DNA from: JAFDWI01 sp964544305
GTDB taxonomy: Bacteria; Actinomycetota; Acidimicrobiia; Acidimicrobiales; Iamiaceae
Length of the DNA: 52,363 bases
NCBI GenBank assembly: GCA_964544305.1
Contig: CAZJAZ010000013.1
Location: 1-52,363, forward strand
Reading direction: 5' to 3'
Part shown: positions 30,669 through 39,543 of the stretch, in pieces
How positions within the stretch are numbered: position 1 is the first letter of the stretch
How the letters are laid out: the number at the start of each line of letters is the position of its first letter
The notes under the pieces: model-generated
Told to the model about the DNA's origin: nothing
The model's database searches: none
Seen by the model: the letters and a program-made list of their open reading frames with translations, nothing else
Program-made: the position numbers and the translations under genes

Positions 30669-32423
30669 CTATTTCACGTAGTACAGCTCTCCGGGGCGAA
30701 TGCCGCCGAGTGCGCTGGGGTCTGGTCGTGAGAGGCCGCTGACGTTGGTTTGATGCACGTTGCCAAACAAATCGAACAACAGCGGCACGTACACAATGTC
30801 GGCGGTCGTTTTGGCGAGCACTTTCGCATACAACGCTTTGCGTTGTGCGACGTTTGTTGTCTTTCTGGCTTCTTCGAGCCAACGATCGACATCAGGGTTT
30901 GAATAGTTGGCCAAGTTGAGCGATCCCCCAGTGTGGAATCGGGGATAGAGGCCATCTGGATCGGCGAATTGGCCAGATCTGAAACACGCGACATTCCAGG
31001 TTGCTTGACCACTCGGAGCGAGCATTTCGCGCACGAGCGTTGCTTGATCGACGACGGTTTGTACTGACGACATGCCCACCGCCTTTTGTTGCTGCGACAT
31101 GATCTGGTGGACACCGGTTGCTTCGGATGTGTTGATGCACATGGTTGAGAGGCTCATCTTCACGTTCGAAGCTTGGAGTTCACGCACAAGTTTCTTTGCT
31201 TTGGCGCTGTTGAACCGGGGCAGTTCGCCCGCACGCGTGAAGTACGGGCTCGACTCGGGAAGTAGACCATAGGAGGGATTTCGTGTGCCTTGGTAGTACT
31301 TCTGATTGATTTCGTTTCGGTTGATACTCAACACATAGGCGAGTCGGGCTTTGCGAGCGTTCGCATCACTGAGGGAGCGCTTCACGGTTGCTTGCACGTC
31401 TTCGCCCGGCCTTGGACTGACTCCGAAAGGCGGACGGGTGAGGTTCATTACTTGGATCGTGGAACTTGAACCTTGAACGGGCTGGATTGCGAGCTTCGGG
31501 TTCTTCTTTGCGTTTGCCAGGTTGGACGTATCTGCGGTTTGCATAATTTGGACCGCGTTTGATGAGACCGCGGTGAGACGAGTCGCTGGTTCGGCAAGCG
31601 GTTTGAAAACGATGGCATCAAGATGCGGCAATTTCTCACCGTTTATCGGGTCAACGCCGTAATAGTTGTTGTTGCGCACCACTTTGTACGAGTCGCCGGT
31701 TTTTCCAGCGAACTGGAAAGGACCGGTGCCAACGAGATGAGAAAGGTCAAGTGCGGCGTCCGTTTCGGTGCCTCGAGCCGTTGACTCGGTGATCCATCCA
31801 AGTCCGGTTGACGTGAGTTTGCCGGGCCAGTCAACAATTGGGCTTGCTAACGAATACGTCACCGTTTCTCGCGCTTGCGAATCGGTTCCCGGTGTGAGAT
31901 TTGTGATCTGATCGGCATCGGCTTTACACGAGCAGGATCCGCCTTTTTGTACCCAGGTAGTATGGGAAATCACTTCGGCAGCGGTCAGGGGTTTGCCGTT
32001 GGAGAACTTCACGCCTTTGCGAAGGTGAACTGTCCAGTTGGCGAGGTCGCCGGTTGGATGGGTGATTTCGTCGGCGAGTTGATTCGCTTTGTGATTGGTG
32101 TTGTCGAGAATTGGTTCATCGTTCGCCCCGTAACTCACGAGCGGGTCGAAAACGGCAGCAGCGAGTGCGCGATCTGCAGGTTGCACAATCTTCGCGGCAG
32201 GAGATACCGATTCGATGTTTGATTCGAGTCCGAAAATGATCGTCCCACCGCGTTTTGGTGTCCCGACGTGTTGAGGAGCGTTGATGTCTTTGGCGGCAAA
32301 CAGGCTCGTGGGCCCGGCTTTGGGGCTCTCAGCCTTCGGGCCAGAAGTTGTTGACCCTCCATTGCCACAGGCGCTCGCAAGCAGCCCAATGGTGACAAGC
32401 GTAATCGCAATCTTCGTGCGCAT
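30669..32423 (-). CDS. Family 5 extracellular solute-binding lipoprotein (ABC importer)
   Basis: A 584-aa lipoprotein: positive N-terminus, hydrophobic core and lipobox LLASAC with the lipidated Cys at residue 19, then a Gly/Ser-rich linker. LRKGVKFSNGKPLTAAEVI, GTGPFQFAG and KVLAKTTADIVYVPLLFD match the SBP_bac_5 family (peptides, nickel, some oligosaccharides). An AAGGGGAT sequence before the ATG is a fair ribosome site. No permease or ATPase gene is adjacent, which is unusual, so the transporter core must be encoded elsewhere. It lies just downstream of the beta-glucuronidase gene, making a glycoside ligand possible but unproven. Confidence 0.88.
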   Translation of the reverse strand: MRTKIAITLVTIGLLASACGNGGSTTSGPKAESPKAGPTSLFAAKDINAPQHVGTPKRGGTIIFGLESNIESVSPAAKIVQPADRALAAAVFDPLVSYGANDEPILDNTNHKANQLADEITHPTGDLANWTVHLRKGVKFSNGKPLTAAEVISHTTWVQKGGSCSCKADADQITNLTPGTDSQARETVTYSLASPIVDWPGKLTSTGLGWITESTARGTETDAALDLSHLVGTGPFQFAGKTGDSYKVVRNNNYYGVDPINGEKLPHLDAIVFKPLAEPATRLTAVSSNAVQIMQTADTSNLANAKKNPKLAIQPVQGSSSTIQVMNLTRPPFGVSPRPGEDVQATVKRSLSDANARKARLAYVLSINRNEINQKYYQGTRNPSYGLLPESSPYFTRAGELPRFNSAKAKKLVRELQASNVKMSLSTMCINTSEATGVHQIMSQQQKAVGMSSVQTVVDQATLVREMLAPSGQATWNVACFRSGQFADPDGLYPRFHTGGSLNLANYSNPDVDRWLEEARKTTNVAQRKALYAKVLAKTTADIVYVPLLFDLFGNVHQTNVSGLSRPDPSALGGIRPGELYYVK

Positions 32424-32509
32424 GATTGATCATCCCCTTGTCGTGGAGATCAAGAAGAATGACTTCCACGAACTATTGCTAGCATTACTCGCAGAACATT
32501 ATTAGCACA
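32424..32509 (-). promoter_or_regulatory. AT-rich leader of the solute-binding protein gene
   Basis: This 86-base gap between the uidA stop and the lipoprotein start is clearly richer in A and T than its surroundings, with several TAATGT/TAATGC-like hexamers on the minus strand and a partial inverted repeat (TTAGCACATTA-like). It likely holds a separate promoter for the lipoprotein gene; I cannot fix the exact hexamers. Confidence 0.4.
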
Positions 32510-34309
32510 TTACGGAGCGCTTTGCACGCGCCAACGCTCACGCAGTGCGTGCGCCGCCGCTTTCGGCCTACGATCACGAGTAAAAACACCCTTCTTGTTG
32601 CCTTCAACGCGAATGATGCCCGGGGCGGTTGCAAAATCTGCAAAGTTCCACACATGCTCGCCCACCACCGCGTCAATTCGATCAAAGACCCGGTGATACG
32701 TGTCGAGGAACGCGACCTGATACTCCTCGCTCCAGGGTTCATCGGTCACGCTATGCAAACCGGCGATCGTGTCTGCCCCATATTCGGTGACAATGATTGG
32801 TTTGTGGTGAATGTCTGCCCACTCCCGTAATTCGGCTTCTAAGCCCTCTTCAGCAGCCGCTAAATCGTCAATGCCGACATACCATCCGTAGTAGCGATTG
32901 ATCATGACAAGGTCAGCGAGCGCAGTGACCTTGCACGTAGCGGCAGGTGCCAACATGACGTTGACAAAACCCACCGGTCGAGTCGGGTCCGCAGCACGGG
33001 CCGCTGCAAAGAGCGGTGCGAAATAGTCACGTGCCGCGTCGGTGTCAGATTCGGGTTCGTTTGCGATGCTCCAGCACACGACGCTCGGGTGGTTCTTGTC
33101 TCGAGCGATGAGCTCGTTAATGGCCTGGCGGTGTGCGGCCTGGGTCGCTTCGTTGGCAAGTTCATCACAAAACGTTGATGTGGCCCCGACCCGTGCAAGA
33201 CCACCAGACATCGCCGCGTTCAAACCCACCGCTGCGGTTTCATCAATGACCACGATGCCGAGACGATCAGCGAAATCAAGGACTTCTTCGGCGTAGGGGT
33301 AGTGCGAGGTGCGCAGCGAGTTCGCGCCGATCCATTGCAGCAAAGCGAAGTCATGCAACATGGACGCGTCATCGTGGCCTTTGCCGCGCACCAGATGATC
33401 TTCGTGCATCCCAAAACCCTTGAAGGTGAAGGGTTCGCCGTTGATTTCGAAACGGTCGCCATTGATCGCAACCGTGCGAATACCAACGGGAAGGCCGTAC
33501 CGGTCAACGACTTGATCATCAAGTACGGCGTCAACGACAAGGTCGTAGCGGTACCCGCTGCCAGGCTGCCACAGCGTCGCGTTCGGCACGTGGAGGGCAA
33601 GTTGCGAATTGGGTTGCCCGCTTGTTTGCGCAACGACGTTGCCGTTTGCATCTCGGATCGTGCAAACCAGTTCGGTGATGGTGGTGTCGGTGACCGATGC
33701 GGTGACGCGTACGATGCCGGTCGTACCGTCACGATCGGTGACCACGGTGACGTCATCGATATGCGTGGCAGGCGTTGACGCCAACCAAACCGAGCGATGG
33801 AGTCCCGCATAGTTGAAGAAATCGTGAAACCATTTCTGGCGTCGAGTCCCATCGGGGCGCGTGGTGACCACGCCGGGTGGAATCGTCTGCCACGTCAACG
33901 TGTTATCAACGACAACGGTGACCCGATGAGTTCCCCCGGGCTCGACCACGTCGGTGATATCCGCGGCAAATGGCGTGTAACCCCCATCATGGTCGACAAC
34001 GTGGGTGTCGTCGATCCACACCGACGCGCGGTCTGTTGCCGAATCAAACCGCAGCCACACTCGTTCGCCAGTCCATGAGGACGGGACGTGAATGGTTCGT
34101 TGATACCACGCATCTCCAACGAGATCGCGGGTCGTTCGATCGATGCCGATGTCGTTGTAGCTTGCGGTCACCGCCATGGGAATCGACGCCGCCAACGGGC
34201 GAGTCCACCAGTGTTCGTTGCGACCCACACCGTGTGGATCGATCGAGAATTCCCAAATGCCGTTCAGACAGGTTCGTTCCCGGTACGCATTCTCAATGGG
34301 TCGGAGCAT
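32510..34309 (-). CDS. uidA: Beta-glucuronidase (GH2)
   Basis: A 599-aa GH2 enzyme, close in length and sequence to E. coli GusA (603 aa) as I remember it. In order: jelly-roll domain with AWYQRTIHVPSSW and GGYTPFAADIT; QTIPPGVV; FHDFFNYAGLHRSVWL; RTSHYPYAEEVLDFADRLG; acid/base Glu in WSIANEPESD (about 400-410); NRYYGWY; nucleophile Glu in VTEYGADTIAGLHS (about 495-505). The NxK motif that reads the glucuronate carboxylate is present (GNKKGVFTRDR), supporting true glucuronidase rather than galactosidase activity. It has no signal peptide, so it acts on imported glucuronides. It is the last gene after the GH-D-like and MBL-rhodanese genes. Confidence 0.95.
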   Translation of the reverse strand: MLRPIENAYRERTCLNGIWEFSIDPHGVGRNEHWWTRPLAASIPMAVTASYNDIGIDRTTRDLVGDAWYQRTIHVPSSWTGERVWLRFDSATDRASVWIDDTHVVDHDGGYTPFAADITDVVEPGGTHRVTVVVDNTLTWQTIPPGVVTTRPDGTRRQKWFHDFFNYAGLHRSVWLASTPATHIDDVTVVTDRDGTTGIVRVTASVTDTTITELVCTIRDANGNVVAQTSGQPNSQLALHVPNATLWQPGSGYRYDLVVDAVLDDQVVDRYGLPVGIRTVAINGDRFEINGEPFTFKGFGMHEDHLVRGKGHDDASMLHDFALLQWIGANSLRTSHYPYAEEVLDFADRLGIVVIDETAAVGLNAAMSGGLARVGATSTFCDELANEATQAAHRQAINELIARDKNHPSVVCWSIANEPESDTDAARDYFAPLFAAARAADPTRPVGFVNVMLAPAATCKVTALADLVMINRYYGWYVGIDDLAAAEEGLEAELREWADIHHKPIIVTEYGADTIAGLHSVTDEPWSEEYQVAFLDTYHRVFDRIDAVVGEHVWNFADFATAPGIIRVEGNKKGVFTRDRRPKAAAHALRERWRVQSAP

Positions 34310-34333
34310 CCGCCCACCTTGCCACGTTTGTGG

Positions 34334-35722
34334 TCAGCCGTACTGCGAAGGCGTGTTTTCCACGTGCGTCGTCCATGCGCCATACCCGCCAAGCAAGTCG
34401 GCAACGTTCTCGAACCCATTCGCTCGCAGATACGAAGCTCCAATCGACGATCGATATCCGCCTGCGCAGTACACGATCGTGGTCTGCGTTGCGTCAAGCT
34501 CGCCAAGGTGATCGGGCAACGTGGCAAGCGGCAAGGAAACCGCACCAGGGACCGTGCCGGAATCGGCCACTTCACCCGGGCCACGTACGTCAATGATTTG
34601 GGCATCGTCAAGGTGGAGGGCGAGTTCCGCGGCGGGAAGTCGCAGCGCTGCATTCGCACGTTCGGGGTGCGCTGCAAGTTCGGTTTCAAGGTCGGCCAGT
34701 TCGCCAATGACCGAGTCGATGCCGATTCGGCTCAAACGAACTTTCGTTTCGAGCGCGGTGCCCGGTTCTCCCATGATCACGACGTCTTGCCCAGGGCGAA
34801 TGACCGAACCCGCGTACTCCGCGAATCGACCATCAAGGCCAACATTGACCGCCCCGCGCAGGTGTCCGGACGCAAACGTTTCGGGGGCCCTGGTATCGAT
34901 CAAAATCGCACCATGCTGCGTCGCTTCCAGCGCGACGTCAAGGCTGATCGTTGGCGGCGGAACATCCTCGTCGAGGAGGTCTCGTTGGCGACGATTCGCG
35001 TCGGCAGCAAACGGGAAGTAGCCGGGCGCGGGGCTCTGGCCCGCCGTGACCAACGCGATGAACCGGTCTTTGGTCATGTCCGCCAGCGCATAGTTCGTCG
35101 CGAGTTGCTCCCCAATGGTGGACGACACCGCTGAGGACATGTTCTTCCCGCACGCCGAACCCGCTCCGTGCGCGGGATAGACCAAGGTCGCCAGGGGAAG
35201 GGTCATCAGCTTGGTACGAAGTGAGTCATACAACTTGGCGGCCAGGTCGTTTGCAGTCCATCCGGCCGAACTCAACAAGTCGGGGCGGCCAACGTCGCCG
35301 ATGAAAAGCGCGTCGCCGGTGAGCACCGCCCACGGTTCACCGTCGACGGTTTCGCGCACCACGATTGAAATGCTTTCCGGAGTATGCCCCGGTGTGTGCA
35401 GAACCTCAAGGTCGATCGACCCGAGCGAAAGTCGCTGACCATCGGTGAGTACCTCGATAGGAAAATCAGTTTCCGCTGTTTCGCCGTACGAAATCACCGC
35501 CCCGGTTGCCTCGGCCAACTCAAGATGGCCAGATAAGAAATCAGCATGAAAGTGCGTTTCGATGACCCGCTCTATCGCTAGACCGTGCTGCTGCGCGTCG
35601 TCGAGATATCCGTCAATATCGCGTTGTGGGTCAACGACAACGGCACGGCCGGTCGTGGTGTCGCCGATCAGATAACTAAAGATCGAAAGGCACGCAAGGT
35701 TGTACTGACGAAAAAACATCAT
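34334..35722 (-). CDS. MBL-fold hydrolase with two rhodanese domains (persulfide dioxygenase-like)
   Basis: A 462-aa protein from ATG 35720-35722, overlapping the upstream glycosidase stop as ATGA. Residues 1-230 form a metallo-beta-lactamase fold with ETHFHADFLSGH, HTPGHTPES, LTGDALFIGDVGRPDL and VYPAHGAGS, as in ETHE1/persulfide dioxygenases. Two rhodanese domains follow: about 255-350 has no catalytic Cys (IMGEPGTAL), while about 365-455 has the active loop YCAGGYRSS. It would oxidise a low-molecular-weight persulfide to sulfite and handle sulfane sulfur. A position between two glycosidase genes is unexpected; only 24 bases separate it from uidA. Confidence 0.9.
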   Translation of the reverse strand: MMFFRQYNLACLSIFSYLIGDTTTGRAVVVDPQRDIDGYLDDAQQHGLAIERVIETHFHADFLSGHLELAEATGAVISYGETAETDFPIEVLTDGQRLSLGSIDLEVLHTPGHTPESISIVVRETVDGEPWAVLTGDALFIGDVGRPDLLSSAGWTANDLAAKLYDSLRTKLMTLPLATLVYPAHGAGSACGKNMSSAVSSTIGEQLATNYALADMTKDRFIALVTAGQSPAPGYFPFAADANRRQRDLLDEDVPPPTISLDVALEATQHGAILIDTRAPETFASGHLRGAVNVGLDGRFAEYAGSVIRPGQDVVIMGEPGTALETKVRLSRIGIDSVIGELADLETELAAHPERANAALRLPAAELALHLDDAQIIDVRGPGEVADSGTVPGAVSLPLATLPDHLGELDATQTTIVYCAGGYRSSIGASYLRANGFENVADLLGGYGAWTTHVENTPSQYG

Positions 35723-37908
35723 GGTGTGCAGTCTGGTACAAGACGCACCAATTTCCACCCACGATCGCCCACGTTCACGTCAAGATCCCAACGCTGCGTC
35801 ATCGCGTCAAAACGCACGTCGCCACCCGGCGATGTGGGCGCGCTTGTGGCCCAACCCGAGATCGTGACGGTTTCTGCCGCGCCTTTCACGGTCAATTCAA
35901 CGCCGGTCTTCGTTGCATCCACCTCAATTCGTGCGTCACCGGCGGTGACGAACTTGGTGAGGTCTCCAAGCACGGCAAAATCGCCAACGAGCACCGGCGC
36001 CGCCACAAAATACCGCCACTCTTCACGGCCCAGAGCGACGTCAATAAACGCGTTACGACGCATGCGTTGCATGGTGCGAGCACGCCAGTCATAGACGATC
36101 ACATCACTTTGCGGCGCTGACTCGCCGAAGGCTATTTGCCCAGCAACGATGTCATCACCCGGGTTCGCATGGGCCGCCACGATGTAACTCCAACGTCCCG
36201 CCGGATGATCGGTGAAACATTCGGCGACAAGCAGGCTCGGATGAAATGCCGGGTTCGTCAGCATCGATTCCGCTGTTGTCGCCACCGGCACGTCAGGTTT
36301 GATAAGGATCCCGTCGCCACGACACGTTGCGTGCACCAAATCGATCGCACAGCGGCCAACTCGGTCACCAAGACCAACCGGACCGGTTGACAGCGCGCTC
36401 AGGAGTGCTTCGACCTCACCCGTGTCACCCGCGACAAGCGGATCGGTACGAAACACGTCTTTGAACGGTGCAAGACCCAGACTTCTCGCCAGCGCATTGG
36501 TGGTGCAGAACCACGCCCAAAGCTGACCGGGTGTGGCGATGTAGCCGTGGTCGCCACAAGTTCGCACTGATGTGACTTGGCTCAATTGCGTGGCCTGCGC
36601 GAAGTCCGCGGGCGTTCCCATACACCACTGCAACGTGATGCCTCGCTCACGGGCCGCAGCATCAATGCCACGCTGCCATGCGTCTGCTCGACCCGGCTCG
36701 GCACGCAACGCGCGCACACCAAAGAACACTTCAACGAGCCAATCGTGCTCAAAGGTTGCAACCCCCCACGACACGCACTGGTCGAGCCAACGCTCATAGC
36801 CCATTGACGTGGCAGGCACGGCGTAGTCACCATCAACCCACACGGGAACGTCACGTGCGATCGGCGCGTGCGCCGAAAGATGACGAATGTGTGCCACGAG
36901 TGGCGGATCGCCCAGGCGTTTTCGGAGCGCCACAATGCCTCCGGGAAGCACGTCATCGCGGGGCTCCCACGCGATCATCGCGGTTGGTGGAACGACCCAT
37001 TCGTCGGTGTTGAAAGGACGTAGTTCTGCGTGCGGGTAGAACCATGAGTCAAGTTGGACCGCCCCAAGGTGCACTTCGTTCGCGCGCAAGTCATCGACCG
37101 CGGCGACAATTGAATCGGCAACGCTTGCTTCTGGCTCGGTGCGATACCAGTACGCGGCGCCATTGTCCGTCCAGTACGACGGACGGGTTGCGAGCGCATC
37201 GGCCCACCGTCCCGGGCTTCTCGTGCCAGCCTGTTCACGAAGCAGCGTTCCCCAATCTTCAAGGCCAGCACGCACGTCGGGAGCGGCGAACACACCGAGT
37301 TCCGTGGCGAAGCCCTGTGGCACACGCTCAAGGTCGCCATGCCATCCACACCGCAATGTGCCCCCGTTGAGTCCAATAGTCTGATCGTGAAATCCATTGA
37401 GCGGTGCGATCACGATCGCCTGGCCACCAGGGGCTTGACACATGATGGGCCATCCCGTTGGCGGACGATGCGGCAACAAAAAGAAGCCATCGAAGCTCGC
37501 GTCTGTCGTGGCGGGCAACCCAAACTCACAGTGTTGATAGGCGACGACTCGCAAGTTGTCAGGCACACCTGTTTCGGCGCGGTCGCTGGGCTGAAAATAA
37601 GGCCAGGCAACACTGGGCTGATCAAACGTGCCGGTCGCGAGGTTGTCGAGGTCTTGCAGCGCTTCAATTCGAAACACGATCAACGGCCGATTCTGATACG
37701 CCCGCACACTGCATTGGACCTTGCCATTGTTCATGGAGAAATTGGTGGCCGATCCAAGCTTGTCGTTCACGTCATCGGTGGTGCCCGCGTTTCTTGCTGC
37801 GCCCCACGTGCCCCGACCGAACCAGTCATCGTGTGCTCCGTGCCCGATGCGCACCGAACCATCTTCTTCAATCGTACAACTCAACTTATTTGCGGCGTGC
37901 AGTTTCAT
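35719..37908 (-). CDS. Glycoside hydrolase, clan GH-D-like (GH36-type), specificity unknown
   Basis: About 729 aa from ATG 37906-37908; ATG 37978-37980 would add a basic 24-residue stretch. The N-terminal third is beta-rich. The barrel begins near SYWTDNGAAYWYR; LGAVQLDSWFYP, VATFEHDWL and SVRTCGDHGYIAT mark strand ends that could carry the nucleophile Asp (EHDW) and acid/base Asp, and GPVGLGDRVG is a block seen in alpha-galactosidase/raffinose-synthase relatives. A beta-rich C-terminal domain closes the protein. No signal peptide is evident. As first gene of the uidA operon, it may cleave alpha-linked sugars from glucuronate-containing glycans. The family call comes from pattern only. Confidence 0.65.
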   Translation of the reverse strand: MKLHAANKLSCTIEEDGSVRIGHGAHDDWFGRGTWGAARNAGTTDDVNDKLGSATNFSMNNGKVQCSVRAYQNRPLIVFRIEALQDLDNLATGTFDQPSVAWPYFQPSDRAETGVPDNLRVVAYQHCEFGLPATTDASFDGFFLLPHRPPTGWPIMCQAPGGQAIVIAPLNGFHDQTIGLNGGTLRCGWHGDLERVPQGFATELGVFAAPDVRAGLEDWGTLLREQAGTRSPGRWADALATRPSYWTDNGAAYWYRTEPEASVADSIVAAVDDLRANEVHLGAVQLDSWFYPHAELRPFNTDEWVVPPTAMIAWEPRDDVLPGGIVALRKRLGDPPLVAHIRHLSAHAPIARDVPVWVDGDYAVPATSMGYERWLDQCVSWGVATFEHDWLVEVFFGVRALRAEPGRADAWQRGIDAAARERGITLQWCMGTPADFAQATQLSQVTSVRTCGDHGYIATPGQLWAWFCTTNALARSLGLAPFKDVFRTDPLVAGDTGEVEALLSALSTGPVGLGDRVGRCAIDLVHATCRGDGILIKPDVPVATTAESMLTNPAFHPSLLVAECFTDHPAGRWSYIVAAHANPGDDIVAGQIAFGESAPQSDVIVYDWRARTMQRMRRNAFIDVALGREEWRYFVAAPVLVGDFAVLGDLTKFVTAGDARIEVDATKTGVELTVKGAAETVTISGWATSAPTSPGGDVRFDAMTQRWDLDVNVGDRGWKLVRLVPDCTP

Positions 37909-38010
37909 GAATGCTTCACGGTAGAGCAATTCATCTGACTGCCGCCGTGATTCGCGCTGGATTCTGCGTCGAGTGTGCATGGGACGACCATCGACTGTCC
38001 TCAAAGTAGC

Positions 38011-39543
38011 ATGCTAAAAATGTGCAGTGGCCTTCGACGATGGTGGCCAGGATTATTCGCTGGCGCCGCTTCGATTGCAATTCACACCATGCGACTCACC
38101 CCTGAATTGAGTTTGCGCAAGACGCAAGGCTACGACGATTTCGCGTATTTTGGGGGCGCACAGGCGCTGACAGAAGGGCACATGCCCTACCACACGTTTC
38201 CATTTGTACAGCCTCCCGGCGCGATGCTCGTCGCTCTCCCCGCCGCCGTCATCGGTCAAATATTTGGCGGTGACATTGGTATTGCAGCACTGCGAATCAT
38301 CGTGTTTTTGCTGACGGCGTTGACCTGTGTATTCATCGCTGACCTTCTGCGGCCACACGGCATCATCGCATCGCTCGCCGGATCGCTGTTCTTCGCAGTA
38401 AGCGTGATCTCAGTAATCCCGAGCCAAACATTTTACCTTGAGCCTTTTCTTGCTTTTGCGCTCGTGTTTTCGTTTTGGTTACTTCGCAAGAAACGATCGC
38501 GTCTCATGCACTACGTCGCGATCGGTGCCGTCCTTGGCATTGCGGTCACCATCAAAGCGTGGGCAATTGTTGATATCGCAGTCGTCGGTGCCTTTCTCGT
38601 TGCGCGCCATGGCCGAAAGGCGGCGGCGGCATGGATCGGCGGGGCCGCCGCGACCGCAACAGTGATCTGTTTGCCGTTTTTCATTGCTGCGCCATCGGCC
38701 ATGTGGAATCAGGTTGTTTCTTCGCAACTCTCTCGAGTCGGCAACTCGAGCTTTTCCAGCCGATTGGCAGGATTGAACACGTTTACTGGTCTGCCAGGAT
38801 GGACGATCACACTCAACCCGATACATGCCCAAATGCTCGGAGGCGCTGTCGTCGCACTCGCGCTCGTTCCCGTGATCGTTCAGCTTGTCCATGCGATACA
38901 TCCATCAAAGTGGGAGAACTCCACGTGGTGGAGCATTGCGGCCATTCCACAGCTTGCGTTAATTGCATATGCTCCGGTTTTCAATTTGCACTACCTCTGT
39001 TGGCCTGCCGCGGCGCTCTCGTTGGGCATCGGGCGGAGTGCCGGTTTTGCATCGAGACGTCGGACAACAATCGTCGTAGCCGTTGTGCTCGGCATCGTGG
39101 TTCTCACCTCGGCAACCACCACATTGCGTTCGCCAAGGTTTGCGTTCATGCCCCCCGTCGCACAAACCCGCCACTTTGCCCGATCACAACGATGCACATG
39201 GTTCGCACAAGTTGAGTTGCAGTCGCTTTCCGCTACTCGGGGCCTTCCATTTTGGGCGCCATGTCGACCGTGGCCCGATCCAATTGGCGTCGGAATTCTG
39301 TTCGACCCGACACACCGTTTTGGTTCCGCATCAACTGACGCGACGCAACTTCATCGATGGCAATTCGCGCTGCAAAGGCAACTGGAAAAAGCAGATTCTG
39401 CAGTGACGTGTGGAACACCCGGCAATGGTTGGTTTTCGCCAAAGACATCGAACGTTTTCTTTGCACGGTTCAAACAGGTTGGCTCTGCCCCGTACGGCTC
39501 GAGCCGGTGTCATTTCTGGAAGGTGCACACTTCGTCAGATTGA
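38011..39543 (+). CDS. GT-C membrane glycosyltransferase (GT87/DUF2029-like)
   Basis: A 510-aa membrane protein from ATG 38011 (38020 also possible). A luminal first loop carries YDDFAYFGGAQALTEGHMPY and PFVQPPGAML, the acidic and Pro-rich motif of polyprenyl-phosphate-sugar-dependent GT-C enzymes. About ten helices follow, then a soluble C-terminal region of about 110 residues with four to five cysteines (RCTWFAQ, APCRPWP, VTCGTPGNGW, SRCHFW), probably extracytoplasmic. Donor and acceptor are unknown. It diverges from the GH-D-like gene and its last 34 bases overlap the convergent LarA-like gene. Confidence 0.75.
   Translation: MLKMCSGLRRWWPGLFAGAASIAIHTMRLTPELSLRKTQGYDDFAYFGGAQALTEGHMPYHTFPFVQPPGAMLVALPAAVIGQIFGGDIGIAALRIIVFLLTALTCVFIADLLRPHGIIASLAGSLFFAVSVISVIPSQTFYLEPFLAFALVFSFWLLRKKRSRLMHYVAIGAVLGIAVTIKAWAIVDIAVVGAFLVARHGRKAAAAWIGGAAATATVICLPFFIAAPSAMWNQVVSSQLSRVGNSSFSSRLAGLNTFTGLPGWTITLNPIHAQMLGGAVVALALVPVIVQLVHAIHPSKWENSTWWSIAAIPQLALIAYAPVFNLHYLCWPAAALSLGIGRSAGFASRRRTTIVVAVVLGIVVLTSATTTLRSPRFAFMPPVAQTRHFARSQRCTWFAQVELQSLSATRGLPFWAPCRPWPDPIGVGILFDPTHRFGSASTDATQLHRWQFALQRQLEKADSAVTCGTPGNGWFSPKTSNVFFARFKQVGSAPYGSSRCHFWKVHTSSD

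Noticed and set aside
30669..32423. The binding lipoprotein as a nickel importer (NikA) serving the LarA homologue
   Set aside because: The family includes NikA, but nothing in the sequence or neighbours points to nickel; no NikBCDE genes are present.
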